From an uncultured Eubacterium sp. (GTDB lineage Bacteria; Bacillota; Clostridia; Lachnospirales; Lachnospiraceae): a DNA stretch of 64,000 bases. Under the pieces are notes generated by a model. It saw only the letters and a list, made by a program, of their open reading frames with translations, ran no database searches and was not told the origin of the DNA. Below are positions 35,089-43,579 of this stretch, piece by piece. The translations under genes and the position numbers were made by a program. Position 1 is the first letter of the stretch. Every line of letters starts with the position of its first letter. The stretch spans positions 25,154-89,153 of the forward strand of contig CAJTMV010000014.1 of NCBI GenBank assembly GCA_910577225.1, read 5' to 3'.

Positions 35089-36270
35089 ATGTATCAGGCA
35101 TTTTTAATTAAATACGGTGAGATTGGCATCAAAGGCAAAAATCGCCATATTTTTGAAGACACGCTCGTCAGTCAGACGGCAAACGCTTTGAAAAACGTAG
35201 ACGGCGAGTTTGTCGTACGCAAGGAAAATGGAAGAATTTACGCAGAGGCGCAGACCGCGTTCGATCTGGAAGAAGCGGTTGAGGCGCTTCGATGTGTATT
35301 TGGCATTGTCGGTATCTGTCCGGTCGTATTAACCGAAGACGAAGGATTTGAAAAACTGGCGCAGACGGTAATCTCTTACGCACGTGAGGCGTTTCCTTCG
35401 CACCATGCGACGTTTAAGGTAGTTACAAGACGCGCCAGAAAAAATTATCCGATGGAGTCGATGGAAGTAAGCGCAGCGTTAGGCGAGCGTTTGCTGGAGG
35501 CGTTTCCGGAACTAAAGGTCGATGTACATCACCCGCAGGTGACGCTGCATGTGGAAATACGCAACAAAATCAATCTGTATTCACAGACGATCAAAGGCCC
35601 GGGCGGAATGCCGGTAGGAAGCGCGGGACGCGCCATGCTGCTGCTGTCCGGAGGAATCGACAGTCCCGTGGCCGGATATATGATCGCAAAGCGCGGGGTG
35701 AAAATCGACGCGGTTTATTTTCATGCGCCGCCTTATACGAGTGAGCGTGCCAGACTGAAAGTGATCGATCTGGCAAAAACGGTGGCAAAATATGCCGGCC
35801 CGATTCGTCTGCATATTATTAATTTTACAGAAATCCAGCTCTATATTTATGATAAATGTCCGCATGATCAGCTGACGATTATTATGCGCCGTTATATGAT
35901 GAAGCTGGCGGAGCATTTTGCGGCGGAAAACGAGGATCTGGGACTGATTACCGGAGAAAGTATCGGACAGGTTGCCAGTCAGACGATGCAGTCTCTGGCA
36001 GTGACGAATGAGATCTGTACCATGCCGGTCTATCGGCCGCTGATTGGATTTGACAAGCAGGATATCGTAGATATCGCGCAAAAGATCGGAACTTATGAAA
36101 CGTCCGTGCTGCCGTATGAAGACTGTTGCACGATATTCGTTGCAAAGCATCCGGTAACAAAGCCGAATTTAAAGTCGATTCGAAAGTCCGAGACGCATCT
36201 GATACCAAAGATCGATGCGCTGATGCAGGAGGCGATAGAAACGGCAGAGACGATCCGTGTGGAGGCGTGA
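35089..36270 (+). CDS. thiI: tRNA 4-thiouridine synthetase ThiI
   Basis: Makes s4U8 in tRNA and is linked to thiamine thiazole synthesis in some bacteria. 393 residues: NFLD/THUMP region (about 1-165), then the PP-loop ATPase domain with LLSGGIDSPVAGYM, ESIGQVASQTMQSL and PYEDCCTIFVAKHP. There is no C-terminal rhodanese domain, as usual for Firmicutes, so sulfur probably comes directly from the neighbouring desulfurase. AGAAAGGG precedes the ATG. Confidence 0.95.
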   Translation: MYQAFLIKYGEIGIKGKNRHIFEDTLVSQTANALKNVDGEFVVRKENGRIYAEAQTAFDLEEAVEALRCVFGIVGICPVVLTEDEGFEKLAQTVISYAREAFPSHHATFKVVTRRARKNYPMESMEVSAALGERLLEAFPELKVDVHHPQVTLHVEIRNKINLYSQTIKGPGGMPVGSAGRAMLLLSGGIDSPVAGYMIAKRGVKIDAVYFHAPPYTSERARLKVIDLAKTVAKYAGPIRLHIINFTEIQLYIYDKCPHDQLTIIMRRYMMKLAEHFAAENEDLGLITGESIGQVASQTMQSLAVTNEICTMPVYRPLIGFDKQDIVDIAQKIGTYETSVLPYEDCCTIFVAKHPVTKPNLKSIRKSETHLIPKIDALMQEAIETAETIRVEA

Positions 36271-36300
36271 AAAAAGCCCGCGCCTTGCGGGCGGGCTTTG
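36271..36300. terminator. Bidirectional terminator between thiI and the HPr-like gene
   Basis: AAAAAAGCCCGC, a 9-base loop, GCGGGCTTT. On the minus strand the same stem is followed by TTTTTT, so it is stronger for the HPr-like gene. A separate perfect 16-base palindrome, CAGGCAGCGCTGCCTG, lies at 36308-36323. Confidence 0.85.
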
Positions 36301-36341
36301 CGGCATGCAGGCAGCGCTGCCTGATGCGGCGTGCATGATCA

Positions 36342-36575
36342 TTATGCAGCAAGGTAAGGTTTGATCACTTCTAAAATTGCTTCGAGTTCTTCCTCTGCAT
36401 GAATTGCCAGATCGATCGGCTTTGAAAGATCCAGACTGAAAATACCCATAATGGATTTTGCGTCAATCACATATCTTCCGGAAATCAGATCAAAATCATA
36501 ATCGAACTGTGTGATCGCGTTGACGAACGATTTTACCTTATCGATAGAATTTAAGGAAATCTGTACGGTTTTCAT
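36342..36575 (-). CDS. HPr-like protein lacking the phosphorylatable histidine
   Basis: Small protein of 77 residues of the HPr fold family found in Clostridia. MKTVQISLNSIDKVKSFVN and DLISGRYVIDAKSIMGIFSLDLSKP match HPr-like proteins around the Ser-46 region (KSIMGIFSL), but the GLHARPA active-site segment with His-15 is absent. It therefore cannot be a normal PTS phosphocarrier. AAGGAGG precedes ATG 36575; an upstream in-frame ATG at 36620 is less likely. The role is unknown, perhaps regulatory. Confidence 0.85.
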   Translation of the reverse strand: MKTVQISLNSIDKVKSFVNAITQFDYDFDLISGRYVIDAKSIMGIFSLDLSKPIDLAIHAEEELEAILEVIKPYLAA

Positions 36576-36625
36576 TATGTAACCTCCTTTGGTCGTAGTA
36601 TTCAGATGATACTTCATCACATTTT

Positions 36626-36654
36626 ATAGTAACGTTTTTAATTGAAAAAGTCAA
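36626..36654 (-). promoter_or_regulatory. Sigma-A-type promoter for the HPr-like gene
   Basis: On the minus strand: TTGACT, 17 bases, TACTAT, about 50 bases before the start. The minus 35 overlaps a small inverted repeat, ATTGA-AAAAG-TCAAT, in front of mtaB. Confidence 0.6.
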
Positions 36655-36683
36655 TATATGAGAAAAGAAAAGAGTTAAAAACT

Positions 36684-38015
36684 ATGAAACGAGCAGCGCT
36701 TCACAATCTGGGCTGTAAAGTAAACGCCTACGAGACACAGGCCATGCAGCAGCTTTTGGAACAGGCAGGCTATAAGATTGTCGCATTTGGAGAACAGGCG
36801 GACGTATATGTCGTCAATACCTGTTCGGTAACGAATATCGCAGATCGCAAATCCAGACAGATGCTGCACCGCGCACGCCGGTTAAATCCGGATGCAGTGC
36901 TGGTAGCGGCCGGCTGCTATGTGCAGGCAGCCGGGCCGGATCTGCTGGAAGAAGGAATTGCGGACATTATACTTGGCAATAATAAAAAAGAACACCTGAT
37001 CCGGATGCTGGACGAATATCAGAAAACGCAGACGCCGGCGACCGACTGGGAAGACATCAACCGGGGACAGAAACAGTACGAAAGGCTGTTTATCCGTCAG
37101 ACAGCCGGACATACAAGAGCGTTTATAAAAATTCAGGACGGGTGCAATCAGTTTTGCAGCTATTGCGTCATTCCTTATGCCAGAGGGCGGGTGCGCAGCC
37201 GCCATCCGGACGACATCTTAAAAGAAGTGCAGGATCTTTCCGACGGCGGATGTAAAGAAGTCGTACTGACCGGCATTCATCTGAGTTCTTATGGAACGCA
37301 GACAAAGGAGCCTGACACGCATCCGGCGGGGTCCGCGCTGATCGGACTGCTCTTAGAAATTCACGCGATTGCGGGAATCTCAAGGATCCGGCTTGGTTCG
37401 CTGGAGCCGGGCATTATTACCGAAGAATTTGCAAAGACGCTTGCGGGAATGGAAAAAATCTGCCCGCATTTTCATTTATCGCTGCAAAGCGGCTCTGATA
37501 CGGTATTACAGCGTATGAACCGCAAATACGATACCAGAGAATACGCAGAAAAATGTCAGATTCTGAGAAAGTATTTTAAAAATCCTGCAATTACGACCGA
37601 TGTGATTGTCGGCTTTCCAGGAGAAACGGAAGAAGAATTTTTAACAACCACGCAGTTTTTACAGCAGATTCATTTTTATGAAATGCATATTTTTAAATAT
37701 TCCAAAAGAAAGGGAACAAAAGCTGCCGTCATGGACGGACAGATACCCGAAGCGGTTAAGGCGCAGCGCAGCGCGGCGCTGATTGCGCTCGGCGAAAAGA
37801 TGTCCAAAGATTACAGAGACAGTTTTATCGGAGCAGAAAGCAGCGTGCTTTTGGAAGAGCCGTTTGTATACGACGGAAAAAAATATGAGGTCGGATATAC
37901 AAAAGAATATTTAAAAATTGCCGTAGAATCGGAGAAAAACCGCTCCAATACTGTGGTCAGAGGGAAAATTACCGGATATCTGACGCAGGATATTTATATT
38001 ATGGTTGAATTTTAG
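36684..38015 (+). CDS. mtaB: tRNA t6A37 methylthiotransferase MtaB
   Basis: Radical-SAM enzyme of 443 residues that converts t6A37 to ms2t6A37. N-terminal UPF0004 domain with three cluster cysteines (NLGCKVN, NTCSVTNIADRKSRQ, AAGCYVQ), radical-SAM motif C-x3-C-x2-C in GCNQFCSYCVIPYARGR, then a TRAM domain at the C-terminus. GCKVN and the NTCSVT context fit MtaB (YqeV) rather than MiaB or RimO. The frame opens with a TTG at 36642; I prefer ATG 36684 at the conserved start, though its ribosome site is weak. Confidence 0.92.
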   Translation: MKRAALHNLGCKVNAYETQAMQQLLEQAGYKIVAFGEQADVYVVNTCSVTNIADRKSRQMLHRARRLNPDAVLVAAGCYVQAAGPDLLEEGIADIILGNNKKEHLIRMLDEYQKTQTPATDWEDINRGQKQYERLFIRQTAGHTRAFIKIQDGCNQFCSYCVIPYARGRVRSRHPDDILKEVQDLSDGGCKEVVLTGIHLSSYGTQTKEPDTHPAGSALIGLLLEIHAIAGISRIRLGSLEPGIITEEFAKTLAGMEKICPHFHLSLQSGSDTVLQRMNRKYDTREYAEKCQILRKYFKNPAITTDVIVGFPGETEEEFLTTTQFLQQIHFYEMHIFKYSKRKGTKAAVMDGQIPEAVKAQRSAALIALGEKMSKDYRDSFIGAESSVLLEEPFVYDGKKYEVGYTKEYLKIAVESEKNRSNTVVRGKITGYLTQDIYIMVEF

Positions 38016-38092
38016 CGGCAGGTATATTAAAATAGAAAAGAGTAATGCTTTGGATGAAGCAAACGAAAGAAGCAGGAACGAGGTCGTGAAGT

Positions 38093-38353
38093 ATGCAGGA
38101 TAAAAGTAATACACAATTTTTCAGAGTGGAGAAGGAACCGGAAATTCAGGTAAAGGACATTATCGAGCATGTATATCGTTCTTTGAGTGAAAAAGGCTAC
38201 AATCCTTTGAATCAGATAGTAGGGTATATCATGTCCGGCGATCCGACTTATATTACCAGCCATAACAATGCCAGGAGTATGGTCATGAAAGTAGAACGTG
38301 ACGAACTGGTGGAAGAAATACTCAAAGAGTATATCAAAGTGAATTTCCAGTAA
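38093..38353 (+). CDS. ireB: IreB family regulatory phosphoprotein
   Basis: Small protein of 86 residues (formerly DUF965/YrzL). In Enterococcus it is phosphorylated on N-terminal threonines by the PASTA kinase IreK and negatively affects cephalosporin resistance. Here the tail MQDKSNTQFFRVEK has Thr-7 at the expected place, and VKDIIEHVYRSLSEKGYNPLNQIVGYIMSGDPTYITSH is family-typical. It precedes ruvX, as in most Firmicutes. The matching kinase/phosphatase pair is encoded at 15256-18089. Confidence 0.94.
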   Translation: MQDKSNTQFFRVEKEPEIQVKDIIEHVYRSLSEKGYNPLNQIVGYIMSGDPTYITSHNNARSMVMKVERDELVEEILKEYIKVNFQ

Positions 38354-38398
38354 GAGGAAAGGGATCCGGCTTTTGGGAAGGATGGGAGGTACAAAGGA

Positions 38399-38860
38399 AT
38401 GCGGATTATGGGACTGGACTACGGTTCAAAGACGGTAGGCGTGGCGGTGAGCGACGCTCTGCTTGTAACAGCGCAGAGTCTGGAGACGATTTTTCGCAAA
38501 TCTCCCGGAAAGCTCAGACAGACGCTTGCGCGTATCGACGAGCTGATTGCGGCATATGATGTGGAAAAAATTGTGCTTGGATATCCGAAACATATGAACA
38601 ATTCGGAAGGAGAGCGCTGCGAAAAGACGCGGGAATTTTGCCATATGCTGGAACAAAGAACAGGACTTGCCGTTATATTGTGGGACGAGCGTCTTTCGAC
38701 GGCTGCCGCGGATCAGATTATGGCAGAAAGCGGTATCCGGCGGGAAGACCGTAAGGAATACGTGGATAAAATCGCTGCGGGACTGATTTTGCAGGGATAT
38801 CTCGATTTTATTCAAAACAAACAGGAGCATGAACAGGGCAGCCTGTCTGCACCGTTATAA
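38399..38860 (+). CDS. ruvX: Putative pre-16S rRNA nuclease / Holliday junction resolvase YqgF
   Basis: RNase H-fold nuclease of 153 residues involved in 16S rRNA 5' maturation. MRIMGLDYGSKTVGVAVSD carries the first catalytic aspartate, VLGYPKHMNNSEG the second acidic motif region, and LWDERLSTAAA the conserved E/R. A GGGAGG site is 9 bases before ATG 38399; ATG 38408 is an alternative. It sits between ireB and the DUF1292 gene. Confidence 0.93.
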   Translation: MRIMGLDYGSKTVGVAVSDALLVTAQSLETIFRKSPGKLRQTLARIDELIAAYDVEKIVLGYPKHMNNSEGERCEKTREFCHMLEQRTGLAVILWDERLSTAAADQIMAESGIRREDRKEYVDKIAAGLILQGYLDFIQNKQEHEQGSLSAPL

Positions 38861-38887
38861 AAAGAGTGAAAAGAAAGGAACGACAGT

Positions 38888-39214
38888 ATGGATGATTTAT
38901 TACGAGAAGTAGAAGAAATGACGTCAGGAGAACCACGGTACGAAAAAATATCATTTTATGATGAGGAACAGGAAGGTTTTGTAGAATTTTTTGTATTAGA
39001 GCGGACGAAGATCAATGGAGAAGAATATCTGCTTGCTTCGCAGGAAGTAAACCAGGATGCGGACGGATATATTTTTAAAGTGGTTGCGGAGCATACGGCA
39101 GAAGACGCGGAAGTGTCGATGGAGTTAGAGCTGGTAGAAGACGATACAGAGCTGGAAGCAGTCGGCAAAGTATTTGCAGAACTTTTAAGCGAAGACATGA
39201 ATATTGAAATTTAA
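38888..39214 (+). CDS. DUF1292 family protein (YrzB-like)
   Basis: Acidic protein of 108 residues of unknown function found next to ruvX in most Firmicutes. Family-like core: ISFYDEEQEGFVEFFVLERTKINGEEYLLASQE. GAAAGGA precedes the ATG. It has no transmembrane segment and no catalytic motif. Only the conserved neighbourhood suggests a role near RNA maturation. Confidence 0.88.
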   Translation: MDDLLREVEEMTSGEPRYEKISFYDEEQEGFVEFFVLERTKINGEEYLLASQEVNQDADGYIFKVVAEHTAEDAEVSMELELVEDDTELEAVGKVFAELLSEDMNIEI

Positions 39215-39229
39215 AAAGGAGATTAACAG

Positions 39230-40885
39230 GTGGCGGAATCAAAATTAAAGATCATTCCATTGGGCGGATTAGAACAGATTGGAATGAACATTACTGCCTT
39301 TGAATATGAAGACAGTATTATTGTTGTGGATTGCGGATTGTCATTCCCTGAGGACGATATGCTCGGAATCGATCTTGTAATCCCTGACATTACGTATTTA
39401 AAAGAGAATATTGAAAAAGTAAAAGGATTTTTTATTACTCATGGGCATGAGGATCACATTGGTGCGATCCCGTATGTACTCAGGGAGATCAACGTGCCGA
39501 TCTATGCGACAAAACTGACCGTGGGAATTATTGAGCACAAGCTGCGTGAGCATGATCTGATGCGCGTTGTAAAGCGTAAAATCGTAAAATACGGTCAGCA
39601 TATTAACCTTGGATGTTTCCGGGTAGAATTTATTAAAACAAACCACAGTATTCAGGATGCGGCGGCGCTTGCTATCTATTCGCCGGCCGGCGTTGTGATT
39701 CATACCGGTGATTTTAAAGTAGATTATACGCCGGTATTTGGAGACGCCATCGACCTGCAGAGACTGGGCGAGATCGGCAAAAAAGGCGTACTGGCTCTGA
39801 TGTGCGACAGTACGAACGCAGAGCGCGCCGGATTTACGATGTCGGAAAAAACAGTCGGAAAAGTACTGGATTCGATTTTTACCGATCATAAAAACAACCG
39901 TATTATCGTATCTACCTTTGCGTCGAATGTGGACCGTGTACAGCAGATTATTAACTGCGCTTACAATCACGGGAGAAAAGTCGTCATCGAAGGACGCAGC
40001 ATGGTCAACATTATCAGTACGGCGACGGAGCTTGGATATATAAATATTCCGGAGCATACGCTGATCGATATCGAGCAGTTAAAAGATTATCCGGACGAGC
40101 TGACGGTGCTTATTACAACCGGAAGTCAGGGAGAATCGATGGCAGCCTTATCCCGAATGGCGGGAGGGATGCATCGCAAAGTCTCGATTAAGCCGAACGA
40201 TCTGATCGTATTAAGCTCCAGTCCGATACCCGGCAATGAGAAGGCTGTTACAAAAATTATTAACGAATTATCGATGAAAGGCGCCGAGGTGATTTTTCAG
40301 GATGTGCATGTATCTGGTCATGCGTGCGCCGAAGATATCAAGCTCATTTATTCGCTTGTGCATCCAAGATATGCGATTCCGGTGCATGGAGAGTATAAGC
40401 ACTTAAAAGCGCAGGCAAAGATTGCCGAAGAGCTCGGCGTTTCCAAAGATAATATTTTTATATTGTCGACCGGAGATGTGTTAGAGCTGGACGAAAGCAG
40501 CGCAAAAGTTGCCGGCAGAGTCCATGTCGGCGATGTGATGGTAGACGGACTTGGCGTCGGCGACGTTGGAAATATCGTATTAAGAGACCGTCAGCATCTG
40601 GCGGAAGAAGGAATTATTATTGTCGTGCTGACTCTGGACAGCGCTTCCGGTATGGTTGTAGCGGGGCCGGACATCGTATCCAGAGGCTTTGTCTATGTCA
40701 GAGGCTCGGAAAGCCTGATGGACGAGGCAAAGCATGTGTTAAACGGCACGATGGATAACTGTATGGACAGGCATATTACCGACTGGGGCAGAATCAAGAC
40801 GGAGATTAAAGACACGTTAGGCGATTTTGTCTGGAAAGAGATGAAGCGTCGTCCGATGATTATTCCGATTATTATGGAAGTATAA
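39230..40885 (+). CDS. rnjA: Ribonuclease J
   Basis: Metallo-beta-lactamase/beta-CASP ribonuclease of 551 residues with 5'-3' exonuclease and endonuclease activity, central to mRNA decay and rRNA maturation in Firmicutes. Zinc motif THGHEDHIGAIP, further ligands in HTGDFKVDYTP and CDSTNAER, beta-CASP motifs in ITTGSQGE and VHGEYKHL, and the C-terminal domain beyond about 450. GTG start with AAAAGGAG 8 bases upstream. It is inserted between the DUF1292 gene and ylbF, unlike in B. subtilis where rnjA lies elsewhere. Confidence 0.96.
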   Translation: MAESKLKIIPLGGLEQIGMNITAFEYEDSIIVVDCGLSFPEDDMLGIDLVIPDITYLKENIEKVKGFFITHGHEDHIGAIPYVLREINVPIYATKLTVGIIEHKLREHDLMRVVKRKIVKYGQHINLGCFRVEFIKTNHSIQDAAALAIYSPAGVVIHTGDFKVDYTPVFGDAIDLQRLGEIGKKGVLALMCDSTNAERAGFTMSEKTVGKVLDSIFTDHKNNRIIVSTFASNVDRVQQIINCAYNHGRKVVIEGRSMVNIISTATELGYINIPEHTLIDIEQLKDYPDELTVLITTGSQGESMAALSRMAGGMHRKVSIKPNDLIVLSSSPIPGNEKAVTKIINELSMKGAEVIFQDVHVSGHACAEDIKLIYSLVHPRYAIPVHGEYKHLKAQAKIAEELGVSKDNIFILSTGDVLELDESSAKVAGRVHVGDVMVDGLGVGDVGNIVLRDRQHLAEEGIIIVVLTLDSASGMVVAGPDIVSRGFVYVRGSESLMDEAKHVLNGTMDNCMDRHITDWGRIKTEIKDTLGDFVWKEMKRRPMIIPIIMEV

Positions 40886-40906
40886 AAGGAGAAAAAGAAC
40901 CGGGTT

Positions 40907-41251
40907 ATGAGTCAGATAAATGAAGCGCTGGAAGGATTGATCAGGGCAATCTGGGAAGGCGAGGAGTATAAACACTATCAGGAAATACGCGCGAAGGTGC
41001 ACGAACAGCCGGAGCTGGAACAAAGAATCCATGCGTTTCGCAAGAAAAATTACGAAGTGCAGAATCATGGAAATGAACGGGTCCTGTATGATCAGGTAGA
41101 CGGTCTGGAGCGTGAGGGAATCGAGTTTCGCAAAGATCCGCTTGTGAACGAATACCTGAATGCAGAGCTTGGAATCTGCAGACTGTTTCAGCGGATTAAC
41201 TGGGAGCTTGTGCAAAGTATGGATTTTGATCTGGGGTTTGTTATCGATTAA
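40907..41251 (+). CDS. YlbF family protein
   Basis: Helical protein of 114 residues of the YlbF/YmcA family. In B. subtilis YlbF works with YmcA and YaaT to control RNase Y-dependent RNA processing, competence and sporulation. Here the charged helices (EALEGLIRAIWEGEEYKHYQEIRAKVHEQPELEQRIHAFR in parts) fit the family. The gene lies 21 bases after rnjA with AAGGAG upstream of its ATG. This neighbourhood strengthens an RNA-decay role. Confidence 0.87.
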   Translation: MSQINEALEGLIRAIWEGEEYKHYQEIRAKVHEQPELEQRIHAFRKKNYEVQNHGNERVLYDQVDGLEREGIEFRKDPLVNEYLNAELGICRLFQRINWELVQSMDFDLGFVID

Positions 41252-41269
41252 AGGAAAGGAAGCCTGATC

Positions 41270-41665
41270 ATGAGTGCCAGTAAAATTGTAATGAGGCTGG
41301 TTAGCATCAGCTTTACGGTGCTGATCTTTTTAATGGTCGTATACGGCCTGTATGAGCTGGGACTTCGTTCGTACAGCTATGGCTACCGTATTTTTGCGGA
41401 ACCGCCGGTGTCCGAAGGGGAAGGCAGGGACAGGCTGGTACAGATTAAAAATACAATGAGTGATAAGGATATTGCAGCGCTGCTGGAGGAAAAGGGACTG
41501 ATTCGGGATTCTATGCTGTTTGTATTACAGCTGAAATTATCCGGATACAGCGGCAGGATCGTATCTGGTCATTATACGCTGAACACTTCGATGAAGGCAG
41601 AAGAAATGATGCAGATCATGAGTCAGGAAGAAACCGAAGAAACAGAGCAGGAAAAATCGCAATGA
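41270..41665 (+). CDS. MltG/YceG-like N-terminal fragment, membrane protein
   Basis: A 131-residue single-pass membrane protein: a helix at about 10-32, then an extracellular part with the LysM-like region of MltG (DKDIAALLEEKGLIRDSMLFVLQLKLSGYSGRIVSGHYTLNTSMKAEEMMQIM, in pieces). The catalytic transglycosylase domain of MltG, with its ER and S/N motifs, is absent. The place matches mltG (yrrL) between the ruvX block and trmR, so it is a shortened MltG. The end is acidic (EETEETEQEKSQ). Its stop overlaps the trmR ATG. Confidence 0.8.
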   Translation: MSASKIVMRLVSISFTVLIFLMVVYGLYELGLRSYSYGYRIFAEPPVSEGEGRDRLVQIKNTMSDKDIAALLEEKGLIRDSMLFVLQLKLSGYSGRIVSGHYTLNTSMKAEEMMQIMSQEETEETEQEKSQ

Positions 41666-42333
41666 TTGTTGATGAAAGATTCGTAACCTATATAAATTCA
41701 TTAAGCGGCGGCAATACTAAGCTGCTGGAAGAGATCGAAACGGAAGCGCTCGGTACGGACGTTCCGGTAATCCGCAAAGAAACGCAGGAATGTCTGAAGC
41801 TGTTTCTGGCGATGAAAAAACCGGAACGGATTCTCGAAGTTGGCACGGCGGTCGGATTTTCAGCGATATTGATGAAAACATATAATCCGGCGGACTGTAC
41901 GATTACGACGATCGAAAATTATGAAAAACGTATTCCCATTGCGCGTACGAATTTTCGGCGGGCAGGCGTGGAAGAGTCGATTACCCTGCTGGAAGGAGAC
42001 GCAGCGCGCGTATTGGAGCAGTTAAGAGAACCTTATGATCTGATATTTATGGATGCCGCAAAAGGACAGTATATTCATTTCCTGCCGCATGTCGTCCGGC
42101 TGTTAAAAGCGGACGGCGTGCTGATTTCAGACAATATTCTCCAGGATGGGGATATTATCGAATCCAGATATGCGGTCATCCGCCGTAACCGTACGATACA
42201 CAGACGAATGCGCCAGTATCTGTACGAGCTGACCCATCACGAACAGCTCGTAACGGCGGTATTTCCGGTAGGCGACGGGATTACGGTCAGTAGTAAAAAA
42301 GCACAGACAAAGGCTTTGGGAGGTCAGAAATGA
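41662..42333 (+). CDS. trmR: tRNA 5-hydroxyuridine methyltransferase TrmR (YrrM-like)
   Basis: SAM-dependent O-methyltransferase of 223 residues (methyltransf_3). SAM loop ILEVGTAVGFSAILM, then DLIFMDAAKGQYIHFLP and SDNILQDGDI. In B. subtilis YrrM/TrmR methylates ho5U34 to mo5U34 in tRNA. The direct 4-base overlap with a TrhP-like U32 gene, as in the yrrMNO cluster, supports this over generic catechol methylation. Confidence 0.88.
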   Translation: MIVDERFVTYINSLSGGNTKLLEEIETEALGTDVPVIRKETQECLKLFLAMKKPERILEVGTAVGFSAILMKTYNPADCTITTIENYEKRIPIARTNFRRAGVEESITLLEGDAARVLEQLREPYDLIFMDAAKGQYIHFLPHVVRLLKADGVLISDNILQDGDIIESRYAVIRRNRTIHRRMRQYLYELTHHEQLVTAVFPVGDGITVSSKKAQTKALGGQK

Positions 42334-43577
42334 GACGTCCGGAATTGTTAGTTCCGGCAGGCAGTCTGACGACGCTGAAAATAGCGGTCATGTACGGCGC
42401 CGACGCCGTATATATCGGCGGAGAATCGTTTGGACTGCGTGCAAATGCAAAAAATTTTACGTTGGAAGAAATGGCGGAGGGCATAGCCTTTGCGCATGCA
42501 CATCAGGCAAAGGTATACGTCACGGCAAATATTTTTGCGCACAATGAAGATCTGTCAGGTGTGCGGATGTATTTTAACCAGTTAAAGGAGATACAGCCGG
42601 ATGCTCTGATTATATCCGACCCGGGCGTATTTACGATTGCCAGGGAAGTCTGTCCGCAGACAGAGGTGCATATTAGTACGCAGGCGAATACTACGAACTA
42701 TGAGTCGTTCCTGTTCTGGCACAGGCTGGGCGCAAAACGCGTGGTCTGTGCCAGAGAGCTGTCGGTCGCAGAGATTTACGAAATACGAAAGCGGATACCG
42801 GACGATCTGGAAATCGAAGCGTTTGTACATGGAGCGATGTGCATTTCCTATTCCGGCAGATGTCTGCTGAGCAATTATTTTACCGGAAGAGACGCCAATC
42901 AGGGGGCCTGTACCCATCCATGCCGCTGGCAGTACGCGGTGGTAGAAGAAAAACGGCCGGGAGAATACCTGCCTGTTTATGAAAATGAACGGGGAACCTA
43001 TATCTTTAATTCCAAAGATCTGTGTATGATCGGGCACATTCCGCAGCTTGTGCAGGCCGGTATCGACAGCTTTAAAATCGAAGGCCGTATGAAGACGGCG
43101 CTGTATATCGCGACTGTGGCAAGAACGTATCGAAAAGCGATCGATGATTATAGGAAAGCGGAGTCCTGTTATGAAAAGAATCTTCCGTGGTATTTGTCAC
43201 AGATTGCGAGCGGCACGTTCCGGCAGTTTACAACAGGATTTTTTTATGGAAAACCATCTGAAGAGGCGCAGGTCTATGACAGTAACGATTATGTAAAAAA
43301 TTATACATATCTGGGTATCATAGAAGGCGCAAACGAGGCGGGTGCATACCGGCTGGAACAGAAAAATAAGTTTTCGGTCGGGGAACAGATCGAGGCGATA
43401 AAACCGGACGGAACAGACCTTACGGTAACGGTCCGCTCGATTACGGATGAGGAAGGAACCGTGATGGAATCTGCGCCGCATCCGAAACAGATACTGTATG
43501 TGGAGCTGGAAGGTATGCAGGATCGATCCATACGTCTGGATCCATATGATATTCTACGCAGAAAAGAGGAGGACTAA
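42330..43577 (+). CDS. trhP: U32 family protein, tRNA hydroxylation protein TrhP
   Basis: A 415-residue member of the peptidase U32 family. The U32 members characterised in tRNA modification catalyse prephenate-dependent hydroxylation of U34 rather than proteolysis. Visible: LVPAGSLTTLKIAVMYGADAVY (in parts), the signature EAFVHGAMCISYSGRCLLSNY and cysteines in GACTHPCRW that fit an iron-sulfur site, KIEGRMKTALY, and a C-terminal beta domain. B. subtilis has two genes here (yrrN, yrrO); only one is present. Confidence 0.88.
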   Translation: MRRPELLVPAGSLTTLKIAVMYGADAVYIGGESFGLRANAKNFTLEEMAEGIAFAHAHQAKVYVTANIFAHNEDLSGVRMYFNQLKEIQPDALIISDPGVFTIAREVCPQTEVHISTQANTTNYESFLFWHRLGAKRVVCARELSVAEIYEIRKRIPDDLEIEAFVHGAMCISYSGRCLLSNYFTGRDANQGACTHPCRWQYAVVEEKRPGEYLPVYENERGTYIFNSKDLCMIGHIPQLVQAGIDSFKIEGRMKTALYIATVARTYRKAIDDYRKAESCYEKNLPWYLSQIASGTFRQFTTGFFYGKPSEEAQVYDSNDYVKNYTYLGIIEGANEAGAYRLEQKNKFSVGEQIEAIKPDGTDLTVTVRSITDEEGTVMESAPHPKQILYVELEGMQDRSIRLDPYDILRRKEED

Positions 43578-43579
43578 CA

